A stretch of 60,906 bases of DNA from Candidatus Magnetaquicoccus inordinatus (GTDB taxonomy: Bacteria > Pseudomonadota > Magnetococcia > Magnetococcales > Magnetaquicoccaceae): positions 1-60,906 of the forward strand of contig NZ_RXIU01000001.1 of NCBI RefSeq assembly GCF_004217665.1, read 5' to 3'. Under the pieces are notes generated by a model. The model saw only the letters and a list, made by a program, of their open reading frames with translations, was not told where the DNA came from and made no database searches. The position numbers and the translations under genes are program-made. Positions 40,725 to 48,755 of this stretch are shown here, in pieces. The first letter of the stretch is position 1, and each line of letters starts with the position of its first letter.

Positions 40725-43116
40725 GGTTGCGCATAACCGCCTGTTTAGAGTGGGCCAGTTTCAGAAGATTGGCTTGGTCGGGATATTCGATGCGATGATG
40801 GTAGAAGCCCAAGGTCAAGACGCGAGTGAAAGCCTCTTCGATGCGCGCCACTTCACGCAAGGTCAAGGTACACTCATCCAGTTGGCCTTCACGGATTTTA
40901 TTGCCGACAATCCGTTTTACCAGCGCTTGAATTTGTGCAGGTACCGGATTTTTCAAAGTACGCGAAGCGGCCTCGACCGAATCAGCCAACATCAGGATTC
41001 CCGCCTCGCGTGAGCGAGGACGTGGTCCCGGATAGCGATACTCTTCGGGAGAGATGGTTTCATGACGTTCGTTGGCTTGATTGAGGGCGCGGTTATAAAA
41101 ATATTGCAGCAGCGAGGTGCCATGATGGGTGGCTATGGCCTCTTGGATAAAGCCACCCAATTTATATTTGCGCGCCAACTCCAGCCCGACTTTGACATGG
41201 GCCATGATCACTTTGGTAGACATGGAGGGGGTCAGTTGATCGTGGCGATTCTCCCCGGATTGGTTTTCGATAAAATAGTGAGGGGAGTGCATTTTGCCGA
41301 TATCATGGTAGAGAGCCATCACCCTGGCCAGGAGGGGATTGGCTTGGATGCTTTCGGCGGCAGCTTCGGCAAGGTTGCCCATCATGACCGAGTGGTGATA
41401 GGTGCCCGGACTGTGCAGGGAGAGTTCGCGAATCAGAGGATGGTCACCCGAAGCCAATTCGGTCAAGCGGGAGTCGGTGGTGATGTTAAAGAGAAACTCC
41501 AGCAGCGGAATCAGAGCCAGCGCCCATAAACCCAGCAGCAGACCACTGGCCATGGCCATCAGGATACCGGTTATCCAGGTCCAGGAGGGTTCATTGCCGG
41601 TGAGCAGTTCGATGACAGGAACGGTCAGAGCTTGGGCGATACCAATTTTGACCCCAGCAAAGAGGACATCAAAACGACGGCGACAGGCGCGCAAAGTGGC
41701 TCCGCCAACCAGTGAACCAATAATAAAATAGACAAAGAGCGGCAAGCCGCCATTGGTGACCAGGGCTCCCAACAAAGAGAGAATAATGCCGATTACCACC
41801 GAGCCACCTGGGATGCCCGCCCGGGCTCCCACAGTCAGAGAGGTCAACGCCGAACCCATGGCAGCCAGAGGCAGATAGATCACCATATTGGCGGGCCAAC
41901 CCAACAGTTCCACCACCCCTTGACCGGTGGCCAAAGTGACGGTTGACAACAGCGAGGAGATCAAAATAATCGCACCCAAAAGATAAAAGGTGCGTTGATC
42001 ACGGGGAAAAGAGGTCGAGGTGATCAGGATAAACCAGCGACCGACCAGCAATAATCCCCCCAGGGCAAACATTAACCCCAAGGTGCGCCAGAGCATGGAG
42101 TTGGTCCATTGGTGCTGGTGCATCGCTTCCAGTTTGGTGCGCATCTCCTCGGTGACTATGGTGCCTTCGCGTACCACCATCTGCCCATGTCGGGACTGCA
42201 AATAGACCGGTTCGACCGCATCATGGGCCAATTTTCGGCGGGCGTGGGTTTCACTATAGTTGTAGACAAGATTGGGTCGGAGTTGTGCGCGTGCCTCTTC
42301 CAAAAGCCAATGACGCACCTCACCAGGATATTCACCTAACGTATGATGCAGTTTTTCTTCCATCAAACGGCGCATTCCAGCCATATCCAGCAGTTCAGAG
42401 GTGTCAGTGGCTTGTCGTTCCGAACCATCATTCAGGGAACGCACCACATAGAATGGCATACGGGCCAGTTCATCCAGCAACTCAGAGCCTTCCACCACCG
42501 CTTGATTTTTCAGATTGCCCAGCCAAGTATGAATGGAGCTGCGCAAGTTTTTCAACTGCGGCATGTTGAGTAGCGCTTGATAGGCAGCCTCCGGGATCTC
42601 CTCTTCCAGGCGTTGGGTAAAGCTGTCTCTGCGACTGTCACGCAGGGCTTTGCCCAGGAGTGCTTTGTTATCTGTACCAGCACGGCTTTCCTGATTGCCA
42701 TCATTGCTGCCGATGTTGTGCATGCTGCGTACACTATCCAGCCAGGCTAACGCCTCATCCAATTGCAGGATGATGGTGTCGATCATCCCGTTATCCCAAT
42801 CATATACGGGTGGTACACTACTGGCGGCCTGTTGTCGTCTTTGCGTGGTGGTCTCCACATCCTCAACCAGCAGATCGCGGTTGGCTTTGATGTTGCGAAT
42901 CGCCACCTCCCCCACTTCCGGTAAATAGGGAGGGCGCAGCACCACTGGTGAATAGACCAGGGTCAGGATGAGCAGCAGCAAAGTAAAAGAGAGGAGGTGA
43001 ACAATGCGAGGAAAGTTAAAGTCACCCATACCGGTGATCTCACTGCGCTGGGTGTCGCGCAGGTTTTGTTTTTGATTGAAGCAAAAGTCAACAAGGTCTT
43101 GCCAGAGTTTGAACAA
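40675..43116 (-). CDS. 7TM-HD (PgpH-like) phosphohydrolase, putative cyclic-dinucleotide phosphodiesterase
   Basis: The 813-aa product has this layout: a short cytoplasmic N-terminus, one TM helix (about residues 38-60), a large extracytoplasmic 7TMR-HDED-type region (about 60-340), a multi-helix membrane block (about 345-560), and a cytoplasmic HD domain with TYHHSVMMGNLAEAAA, ALYHDIGKMHSPHYF and ATHHGTSLLQYFY. PgpH of Listeria hydrolyses c-di-AMP; activity here is inferred. The start is a TTG at 43116, 28 bp after phoH, preceded by GGGAG at 7-nt spacing; ATG at 43029 is an alternative that still leaves TM1 intact. Placement between phoH and ybeY resembles Firmicutes and deltaproteobacterial gene order. 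Confidence 0.88.
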   Translation of the reverse strand: MFKLWQDLVDFCFNQKQNLRDTQRSEITGMGDFNFPRIVHLLSFTLLLLILTLVYSPVVLRPPYLPEVGEVAIRNIKANRDLLVEDVETTTQRRQQAASSVPPVYDWDNGMIDTIILQLDEALAWLDSVRSMHNIGSNDGNQESRAGTDNKALLGKALRDSRRDSFTQRLEEEIPEAAYQALLNMPQLKNLRSSIHTWLGNLKNQAVVEGSELLDELARMPFYVVRSLNDGSERQATDTSELLDMAGMRRLMEEKLHHTLGEYPGEVRHWLLEEARAQLRPNLVYNYSETHARRKLAHDAVEPVYLQSRHGQMVVREGTIVTEEMRTKLEAMHQHQWTNSMLWRTLGLMFALGGLLLVGRWFILITSTSFPRDQRTFYLLGAIILISSLLSTVTLATGQGVVELLGWPANMVIYLPLAAMGSALTSLTVGARAGIPGGSVVIGIILSLLGALVTNGGLPLFVYFIIGSLVGGATLRACRRRFDVLFAGVKIGIAQALTVPVIELLTGNEPSWTWITGILMAMASGLLLGLWALALIPLLEFLFNITTDSRLTELASGDHPLIRELSLHSPGTYHHSVMMGNLAEAAAESIQANPLLARVMALYHDIGKMHSPHYFIENQSGENRHDQLTPSMSTKVIMAHVKVGLELARKYKLGGFIQEAIATHHGTSLLQYFYNRALNQANERHETISPEEYRYPGPRPRSREAGILMLADSVEAASRTLKNPVPAQIQALVKRIVGNKIREGQLDECTLTLREVARIEEAFTRVLTLGFYHHRIEYPDQANLLKLAHSKQAVMRNHGKGSYSARIHSVASH

Positions 43117-43143
43117 TCCTGTCTCCCGGACAATGGCAGGGGG

Positions 43144-44181
43144 CTAATCCTCCGCCAGGCGAGCAAGCTCTTTTTTGCGTTGTCCGGCTTGTGCTTGTTC
43201 ATAAGCCTGGACAATCTTGCCCACCAGCGGATGGCGTACCACATCCTGATGTGTGAAATAAACAAAAACGGCCTCTGGTATATTTTGCAAAATTTTGGCC
43301 GCTTGCACCAGACCGGATGGTTGCCCTTTCGGCAAATCGATCTGGGTAATATCCCCGGAGATGACGGCACGCGAGCCTTCACCAAAGCGGGTTAAAAACA
43401 TTTTCATCTGCTCGGTGGTGGTATTTTGTGCCTCATCCAGAATGATAAAAGATTCATCCAAGGTGCGTCCGCGCATATAGGCCAAAGGTGCCACCTCCAG
43501 TTCGTTACGCGAAAGCATCCGTTCGACCTTTTCCGGGCCGAGCATGGCATACAGCGCATCGTGCAACGGTCGCAGATAGGGATCCACCTTGGCCTGCAGA
43601 TCACCCGGTAAAAATCCCAACCGTTCACCTGCTTCCACAGCAGGGCGGGTCAAAACAATTCGTGCCACGCGACCATCCAACCATTGGGTGACCGCAGCAG
43701 CAACCGCCAGATAGGTTTTTCCTGTGCCCGCCGGTCCGATGGCAAAGGTCAAATCTGCTTGCTGCAAGGCACGCAGATATTCGCTTTGTTTATTCGTCCG
43801 TGGGTAGATCTGGCGTCGCGGTGTGCGCAGTGCCACCTCGCCACTTGGTGGCAGGGCATGAGCTGTTTTGTGCAGAGCGGGTGCGTGCCAGGATTCAGTG
43901 TCATCCAAGGCACGAATACCCCGTTCTACCCAATGATGGTCAACAGGATGCCCTTGTTCCAGATCTGCATAAAGAGTTTCTAGCAACTGTCGTACCTTTT
44001 TTGCGCGCGTTCGATCGGCGGTGATCAGCACGCCATTGCCTTGTGGCAGCAGCGTCACCTGCAGTTGCTGCTCCAAATGTCGCAGATTATGATCCAAGGC
44101 ACCACGCAGTTGCACCAGCAAGCGATTATCTGGAAATTCAATCTTTTCTGTCAATAGCTTGTGCACCGGGTTTTTGGGCAT
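43144..44181 (-). CDS. ybeZ: PhoH-family ATPase (YbeZ)
   Basis: PhoH-like P-loop ATPase, a functional partner of YbeY in ribosome and RNA metabolism. The product (about 345 aa) has an N-terminal KH-like region, Walker A GPAGTGKT followed by YLAVAAAVTQWL, the PhoH signature LTRPAVEAGERLGFLPGDLQ, Walker B ESFIILDEAQNTT, and VISGDITQIDLP. Two starts are possible: GTG at 44196, directly after the miaB stop, or ATG at 44181. Neither has a good Shine-Dalgarno; I chose the ATG. Confidence 0.94.
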   Translation of the reverse strand: MPKNPVHKLLTEKIEFPDNRLLVQLRGALDHNLRHLEQQLQVTLLPQGNGVLITADRTRAKKVRQLLETLYADLEQGHPVDHHWVERGIRALDDTESWHAPALHKTAHALPPSGEVALRTPRRQIYPRTNKQSEYLRALQQADLTFAIGPAGTGKTYLAVAAAVTQWLDGRVARIVLTRPAVEAGERLGFLPGDLQAKVDPYLRPLHDALYAMLGPEKVERMLSRNELEVAPLAYMRGRTLDESFIILDEAQNTTTEQMKMFLTRFGEGSRAVISGDITQIDLPKGQPSGLVQAAKILQNIPEAVFVYFTHQDVVRHPLVGKIVQAYEQAQAGQRKKELARLAED

Positions 44182-44196
44182 GGGCGGTTGCAGCAC

Positions 44197-45549
44197 TCAG
44201 AGTGCAGGAGGTGTAGCGCAGTGGCCGCGCAGTGAATTGGCAAAACCTTCACTGATACGTACCGGCACAATGTGTCCAATCCATTCCACAGGGCCAGGAA
44301 AATTGACTTTGCGAAAGCCAGGCGTCCGTCCACTCAATTCGCCGCTGCCTTTTTTGGCCACACCTTCGACCAGTACTGATTCGATGCGTCCTACTCGTTG
44401 TTGGTTGCGCTGCAGTTGGTGGGCATTCAGTCGCTCTTGCAGACGTGCCAAACGCGCGCTGCTGATTTCGGGAGGAACGGCATCGGCCATGTTGGCCGCC
44501 TCTGTTCCAGGGCGGGCAGAGTAGCAGAAGGAGTAGGCATGATCAAAAGAGACCTCCTCTACCAAACGCAGAGTCTCCTGAAAATCCTCTTCTGTTTCCC
44601 CAGGAAAGCCGACTATAAAATCGGATGCAATGGCCATGTCAGGATGAACCGCCCGCAGTTTGCGAATCCATGAGAGATATTCCGCCCGATCATGTCCTCG
44701 GCCCATGCGCTGCAATATACGATCCGAACCGCTCTGTACCGGCAGGTGAAAATAGGTGCACAATTGGGGAATATCAGCAAAAATATCCACCAGATCCTCA
44801 TTCATGTCTGCAGGATGCGAGGTGACGAAACGTATCCGTTGCACGCCAGGCAGCAGGGCAACCTGGCGAATCAACAGTGCCAGATCATGGACCACTCCTG
44901 TGGCATCCATACCCTGATAGGCGTTGACATTCTGACCGAGCAGTTGAATCTCTTTGGCTCCCTGACCTGCCAGGTGACGCACCTCCTGCAGAATATCCTG
45001 TACCGGGCGACTCCACTCGCGGCCACGGGTATAGGGCACCACACAAAAGGCACAAAATTTATTGCACCCCTCCTGCACCGTCACCGAAGCAATCGCTCCG
45101 ACATTTTGGCTTTGCGGCAGCTCATCAAATTTGGATTCGGGAGCAATTTCAGCATCACAAAGCTGTCCCCCTTCGCGTTCCAAGCGGGACAACATGATCG
45201 GTAGACGATGATAGGTTTGTGGACCAAAGACCAGACGCACAAAAGGGGCACGGCGAAAGATCTCTTCCCCACTGGCCTGGGCAACACAACCGCCGACTGC
45301 AAACAAGGCAGGTGGCAGACCCGCATTGTGCCGGGCAGTGTTGACCAATTTATGCAAACGGCCCAGTTCGGAAAAAAGCTTTTCTTCCGCCTTTTCCCGA
45401 ATATGACACGTATTGAACAGAATCAGATCGGCCTGTTCGGGGGTGTCGGTCTGTTGGTAGCCGCAGTTGACCTGCAGTTGATCGACAATTCTGGCTGCAT
45501 CATATTCATTCATCTGGCAGCCGAAGTTTTTGATATAGAGCTTTTTCAA
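44197..45549 (-). CDS. miaB: tRNA-2-methylthio-N6-dimethylallyladenosine synthase MiaB
   Basis: Radical-SAM methylthiotransferase acting on i6A37 of tRNAs. The UPF0004 domain supplies three Cys for the auxiliary cluster: FGCQMNEYDA, FNTCHIREKAEEK and VGGCVAQ. The radical SAM motif is CNKFCAFC in EGCNKFCAFCVVPYTRGRE. A C-terminal TRAM region contains VLVEGVAKKGSGELSGRT. The start is placed at TTG 45549, giving (M)KKLYIKNFGCQMNEYD, the usual family N-terminus, 7 bp after the coaD stop. An in-frame ATG at 45645 would add 32 residues buried in coaD. No ideal Shine-Dalgarno is visible, so the start is less certain than the identity. Confidence 0.95.
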   Translation of the reverse strand: MKKLYIKNFGCQMNEYDAARIVDQLQVNCGYQQTDTPEQADLILFNTCHIREKAEEKLFSELGRLHKLVNTARHNAGLPPALFAVGGCVAQASGEEIFRRAPFVRLVFGPQTYHRLPIMLSRLEREGGQLCDAEIAPESKFDELPQSQNVGAIASVTVQEGCNKFCAFCVVPYTRGREWSRPVQDILQEVRHLAGQGAKEIQLLGQNVNAYQGMDATGVVHDLALLIRQVALLPGVQRIRFVTSHPADMNEDLVDIFADIPQLCTYFHLPVQSGSDRILQRMGRGHDRAEYLSWIRKLRAVHPDMAIASDFIVGFPGETEEDFQETLRLVEEVSFDHAYSFCYSARPGTEAANMADAVPPEISSARLARLQERLNAHQLQRNQQRVGRIESVLVEGVAKKGSGELSGRTPGFRKVNFPGPVEWIGHIVPVRISEGFANSLRGHCATPPAL

Positions 45550-45556
45550 GGATTGA

Positions 45557-46048
45557 TCATCTGCTCCCGTGTGCAAGACGCTGACGCAGCTCCGGTACCA
45601 CCCAGGGGGGGACAAAGGGGCTGACATCACCACCCATGGTAGCAATCTCTTTGACCAGCCGGGAAGAGATAAAAGTGGTTGACTCTCCAGCCATCAAAAA
45701 GACGGTTTCGACATGGGCATTGAGTTTGCGGTTCATGGCCGCCATCGGAAACTCATACTCAAAATCGGAGATGGCGCGCAAACCGCGCAGAATAAAACCT
45801 GCCTGCCGCTGCCGTACAAACTCCACCAACAGGCCATCCATGCTGCAGACTGCGACATTATTCATGGTACAGGTCTGTTTTTCCAGGAAACGGATGCGAT
45901 CGGGCACAGAAAAGAGCGCCTCTTTACTGGTATTGATGGCGACTGCGACAATCAATTGATCAAACAGAGTGGCGCCTCGTTGAATCAGATCGATATGTCC
46001 GAGGGTAACCGGATCAAAGGTACCGGGATAGACTGCAATTCTAGGCAT
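45557..46048 (-). CDS. coaD: Phosphopantetheine adenylyltransferase
   Basis: Penultimate step of CoA synthesis: ATP + 4'-phosphopantetheine to dephospho-CoA. The 163-aa product has YPGTFDPVTLGHIDLI (T/HxGH motif), LRGLRAISDFEYEFPMA and the C-terminal TFISSRLVKEIA, all standard for CoaD. The ATG at 46048 is preceded by AGGAGA. A 174-bp gap separates it from rsmD upstream, where a secondary promoter could lie; I see no other feature there. Confidence 0.97.
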   Translation of the reverse strand: MPRIAVYPGTFDPVTLGHIDLIQRGATLFDQLIVAVAINTSKEALFSVPDRIRFLEKQTCTMNNVAVCSMDGLLVEFVRQRQAGFILRGLRAISDFEYEFPMAAMNRKLNAHVETVFLMAGESTTFISSRLVKEIATMGGDVSPFVPPWVVPELRQRLAHGSR

Positions 46049-46222
46049 GATTTCTCCTGCTGAGGAGTCAAGTAAAAATCACTTGTACATATGGCGCCGG
46101 ATTTTGCTACACCTGGCACGAGTGGCATGGCGCACATTGTCGTTCGGTCAGGCATGCAGCATCATCGTCGCTACAGCAAAAGACAAGCAATATCTTCAAG
46201 CTGTTCTGCTTGCCTTCGTGGG

Positions 46223-46849
46223 TCAGCACGCGACACCCTTGTCACTCTGTTTTGCGACCGCGGTGTGCTGCCAAACTGTGATACGGGTATCGCCATAACG
46301 GCGATTCTGCAGCAGCAGCCACTCTTCTACGGCAACAGCCTCTGCCAGTGCCTCTTGTTCAGCCGCGACAATTGCACCGGGAGCCAACAGGTCACTCTGC
46401 CGCAAACGTTGCACCATGAGCGGTATCCAACCTTGCCGATAAGGGGGATCCATCAACACCAGATCGAAGCGTTTTTGGTGCAATGGGGGGCAAAGCGAGG
46501 CTGGCGACTCTTCCAGAGCAATTCTGTTCCAGGTCCGCTCCTGCAGCAGATCTCCTTGAATCAGAGTGCACTGCTGGCGGACGCCGCATAAGGTGACGTT
46601 TTTTGCGATCGATTGCACGGCTTTCTGTTGCTGGTCTACAAAAAAAACCTCTCTGGCGCCGCGACTGAGTGCTTCCAGACCCAGCAAGCCGCATCCCGAA
46701 AAGAGATCCAGGACACGACTTTCCGCCAGATAGGGTTGTAAAAGTGTAAAGAGAGCCAGGCGAATTTTACCCATGGTGGGGCGAATCCACGGTTCATTGG
46801 GTACCGCCAGGCGGCGTCCACGCCATACTCCTCCTGAAATATGGATCAT
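46223..46849 (-). CDS. rsmD: 16S rRNA (guanine966-N2)-methyltransferase
   Basis: SAM-dependent methyltransferase of 16S rRNA. The 208-aa product opens with the RsmD signature GGVWRGRRLAVP...RPTMGKIRLALFTLL, then SAM motif I LDLFSGCGLLGLEALSRGA, and the catalytic LMDPPY motif. It starts 6 bp after the stop of the DUF523 gene. RsmD next to CoaD is a common bacterial arrangement. Confidence 0.95.
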   Translation of the reverse strand: MIHISGGVWRGRRLAVPNEPWIRPTMGKIRLALFTLLQPYLAESRVLDLFSGCGLLGLEALSRGAREVFFVDQQQKAVQSIAKNVTLCGVRQQCTLIQGDLLQERTWNRIALEESPASLCPPLHQKRFDLVLMDPPYRQGWIPLMVQRLRQSDLLAPGAIVAAEQEALAEAVAVEEWLLLQNRRYGDTRITVWQHTAVAKQSDKGVAC

Positions 46850-46855
46850 CGCAGC

Positions 46856-47425
46856 CTAATCCGCAGAGTGGCTGCAAGCATAGTAGGTTGCGGGTGCAAG
46901 CCGACTCAAAAAATGCACCAATGCCGGTTCATCCTGCAATAAATCCCCTTCGGTAATGACAGCTTGTGGCTTGCTGGCCAACAGCAGACGGGGAAAAAGA
47001 CCGATGCTGCGATGCGGAGGTTGCCCGGGAGCTTGTTGAATCTCTACTCCAGTTACGCCGCACGAGGGCGAACGACTTTTCAAGAGCCAACCGGCAATTC
47101 CAGCATGCCGTTGCAAGCGCACCTGTCGTGTACACCACTGCTGCAGTTGTTGGGTATAATCGCGCTGGCTGTGCAGAGCACGCAGGCGTGGTTGCAAGGG
47201 ATCACCTTGCCATTGCATCGGCTCTCGAGGTGTGCCCAAACCGCACTCCTGCTCTGGGCAAAAGGGGATCCACTGCATGTGTGCGGTCAGGGGAGAGTTG
47301 GTCAACAGCGGATTCTCTTTATGGCCGCCATCATATCGCACCGGAATGCCCAGCAGACAGGCGCTAATCGCCACACGGATGCGACCAGGTGCAAAAGGGT
47401 GCGTGGTGGGCAGGGAGATGCTCAT
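46856..47425 (-). CDS. DUF523 family protein
   Basis: Family of unknown function (YbbK/DUF523). The 189-aa product shows its hallmarks: ISACLLGIPVRYDGGHKEN near the N-terminus, FCPEQECGLGTPREPM in the middle, and LKSRSPSCG with conserved Cys. Conserved Cys suggest metal or thiol chemistry, which is unproven. It is the first gene of the eight-gene minus-strand operon ending at lnt. The promoter should lie within the hairpin-rich region just upstream. Confidence 0.88.
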   Translation of the reverse strand: MSISLPTTHPFAPGRIRVAISACLLGIPVRYDGGHKENPLLTNSPLTAHMQWIPFCPEQECGLGTPREPMQWQGDPLQPRLRALHSQRDYTQQLQQWCTRQVRLQRHAGIAGWLLKSRSPSCGVTGVEIQQAPGQPPHRSIGLFPRLLLASKPQAVITEGDLLQDEPALVHFLSRLAPATYYACSHSAD

Positions 47426-47530
47426 GGTGGGTGCTCGTCAACCATACAGGCAATTGGAGATTATTCTATTTCTTTGCAAACTGTATCATACCATGCCCCA
47501 GCAGCAAAGCTCCTGCAAGATCAGGGCAAT

Positions 47531-47607
47531 CGCATTTGAAAATCAGAAAATTATTATGGAGGTCCAGGAGGAGATTATCTCCTCCTGGTGGGTGCAGGGC
47601 AAAGCCC
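47531..47607. repeat. Dispersed palindromic element, copy 2 (inverted partner of 74-150)
   Basis: Matches the reverse complement of 74-150 at 75 of 77 positions, the two mismatches being adjacent. The core palindrome is 47564-47588 (12-bp arms, one-base centre). It sits about 105 bp upstream of the DUF523 start codon. Confidence 0.85.
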
Positions 47608-47689
47608 TGCTGGAAATGTGCGGCGTTTCAGCAGAAGCGAATGCGAAGCATTCGCGCACGCCGCACAAATTTGTGCCCCGGAGGGGCAC
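47594..47689. repeat. Chain of perfect hairpins adjoining the dispersed element
   Basis: Four successive perfect stems: 47594-47610 (gcagggc / gccctgc), an outer stem 47618-47626 with 47658-47666 (gtgcggcgt / acgccgcac) enclosing 47637-47655 (gcgaatgc / gcattcgc), and 47673-47689 (gtgcccc / ggggcac). No coding frame is credible here. It could be a structured RNA, a protein-binding array or a mobile REP-like unit. Confidence 0.8.
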
Positions 47690-47753
47690 GCTCTGGGAGG
47701 GCGGACGCCCGACATGCACCGTTTCGCTTGTGGCAACAGTGAGGAAATTGGCA

Positions 47754-47963
47754 AATGCGCTTGCCCTGCCTGCAAGAATGGAAAAGAAACAGTATGTTCA
47801 GACAATGCCTTGCTATTGTCTGGAATGCGCTTGCCCTGCCTGCAAGAATGGAAAAGAAACAGTATGTTCAGACAATGCCTTGCCATTGTCTGGAATGCGC
47901 TTGCCCTGCCTGCAAGAATGGAAAAGAAACAGTATGTTCAGACAATGCCTTGCTATTGTCTGG
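47754..47963 (+). repeat. Three 70-bp tandem direct repeats
   Basis: Copies at 47754-47823, 47824-47893 and 47894-47963 are nearly identical (aatgcgcttgccctgcctgc...). Each holds two hairpins: cttgc...gcaag, and cagacaat / attgtctg with an 8-bp loop. Seventy is not a multiple of three, so the frame changes between copies and the repeats are not coding. They lie 83 bp upstream of the Crp/Fnr gene. There are no spacers, so this is not a CRISPR. Confidence 0.9.
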
Positions 47964-47987
47964 TGAGCATGTCAACATCCTAGACCG

Positions 47988-48010
47988 GTTGTACAACGGG
48001 AACACGTGTT
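47988..48010. promoter_or_regulatory. Two 10-bp palindromes upstream of the Crp/Fnr gene, candidate operators
   Basis: gttgtacaac (47988-47997) and aacacgtgtt (48001-48010) are both perfect palindromes, three bases apart and 36 bp before the start codon. Neither matches the canonical FNR (TTGAT-N4-ATCAA) or CRP site. Autoregulation is a guess. Confidence 0.35.
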
Positions 48011-48045
48011 GCAAGTTCGTGTTTTTTATGGCAAAGGACAACGGT

Positions 48046-48744
48046 ATGGCACGTTCCTCCTTCAAAGAGTCCATCATCCGCCAATCAGAGCTTTTTTCCG
48101 CCCTTTCTCCCGTACAATGGGAGAGTCTTCGCAAGGAAGCCTCGATTATCACTCTGAAACGGGATGAATATTTGTTTGCTGAACACGATGCCGCCGATCG
48201 TTTTTTTATGGTGGCACGGGGGATGATCAAGCTGTTTCTGCTCTCGGACGAAGGGCAGGAGAAGGTATTGCGCATTGTCAATTCGGGTCAGACCTTTGGC
48301 GAGGCGCTGATGTTTTTGAAAAAAGGACGCTATCCGGTGCATGCGGCTGCACTGCAGACCAGCGATATCTATTCGTTCAAATGTTCGGTATTTTTGAAGA
48401 TATTGCGCGAGTCGCCGGAGACCACGTTTCGCTTGCTGGGGTTGCTGAGCTGCCGCCTGCAAAGCCAATTGCAAGAGATTGATGGCATTACTCTGCAAAA
48501 CGCTCCCTGTCGTTTTGTGCGTTATCTGCTGGAACATGTTCCTGAAGAGCAAAAAGGCTCGGCAGAGGTGACCCTCACCATTCCGAAACAGGTGTTGGCA
48601 GCCCACATCTCTGTGCAACCGGCCTCTTTCTCCCGTCTGCTCCGTGATTTGGCGGAACGGGGTTTGATACGGGTAGCCGGTCACACCATTCATATTCCCA
48701 ATGTCAGCAATTTGCGCAGCCAATTTGGTTCCTGCAATCGCTAA
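48046..48744 (+). CDS. Crp/Fnr-family transcriptional regulator, 232 aa
   Basis: Residues ~15-135 form a cyclic-nucleotide-binding-like beta-barrel (FSALSPVQWESL, FFMVARGMIKLFLLSDEGQEKVLRIVNSG, GEALMF). A linking helix follows, then a C-terminal winged HTH (TIPKQVLAAHISVQPASFSRLLRDLAERGLI). The N-terminal Cys cluster of FNR is absent, so no Fe-S cluster is expected; the effector is unknown. ATG 48046 is chosen because AAAGGA precedes it by 7 nt, while ATG 48028 has no Shine-Dalgarno. It is convergent with ntrX, only 11 bp apart. Confidence 0.9.
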   Translation: MARSSFKESIIRQSELFSALSPVQWESLRKEASIITLKRDEYLFAEHDAADRFFMVARGMIKLFLLSDEGQEKVLRIVNSGQTFGEALMFLKKGRYPVHAAALQTSDIYSFKCSVFLKILRESPETTFRLLGLLSCRLQSQLQEIDGITLQNAPCRFVRYLLEHVPEEQKGSAEVTLTIPKQVLAAHISVQPASFSRLLRDLAERGLIRVAGHTIHIPNVSNLRSQFGSCNR

Positions 48745-48755
48745 TGGCTTGCGGT

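Noticed and set aside
47232-47983. Cys-rich open frames across the hairpin chain and 70-bp repeats
   Set aside because: The 70-bp unit shifts the frame in each copy, palindromes dominate the sequence, and no family resemblance or Shine-Dalgarno is seen.
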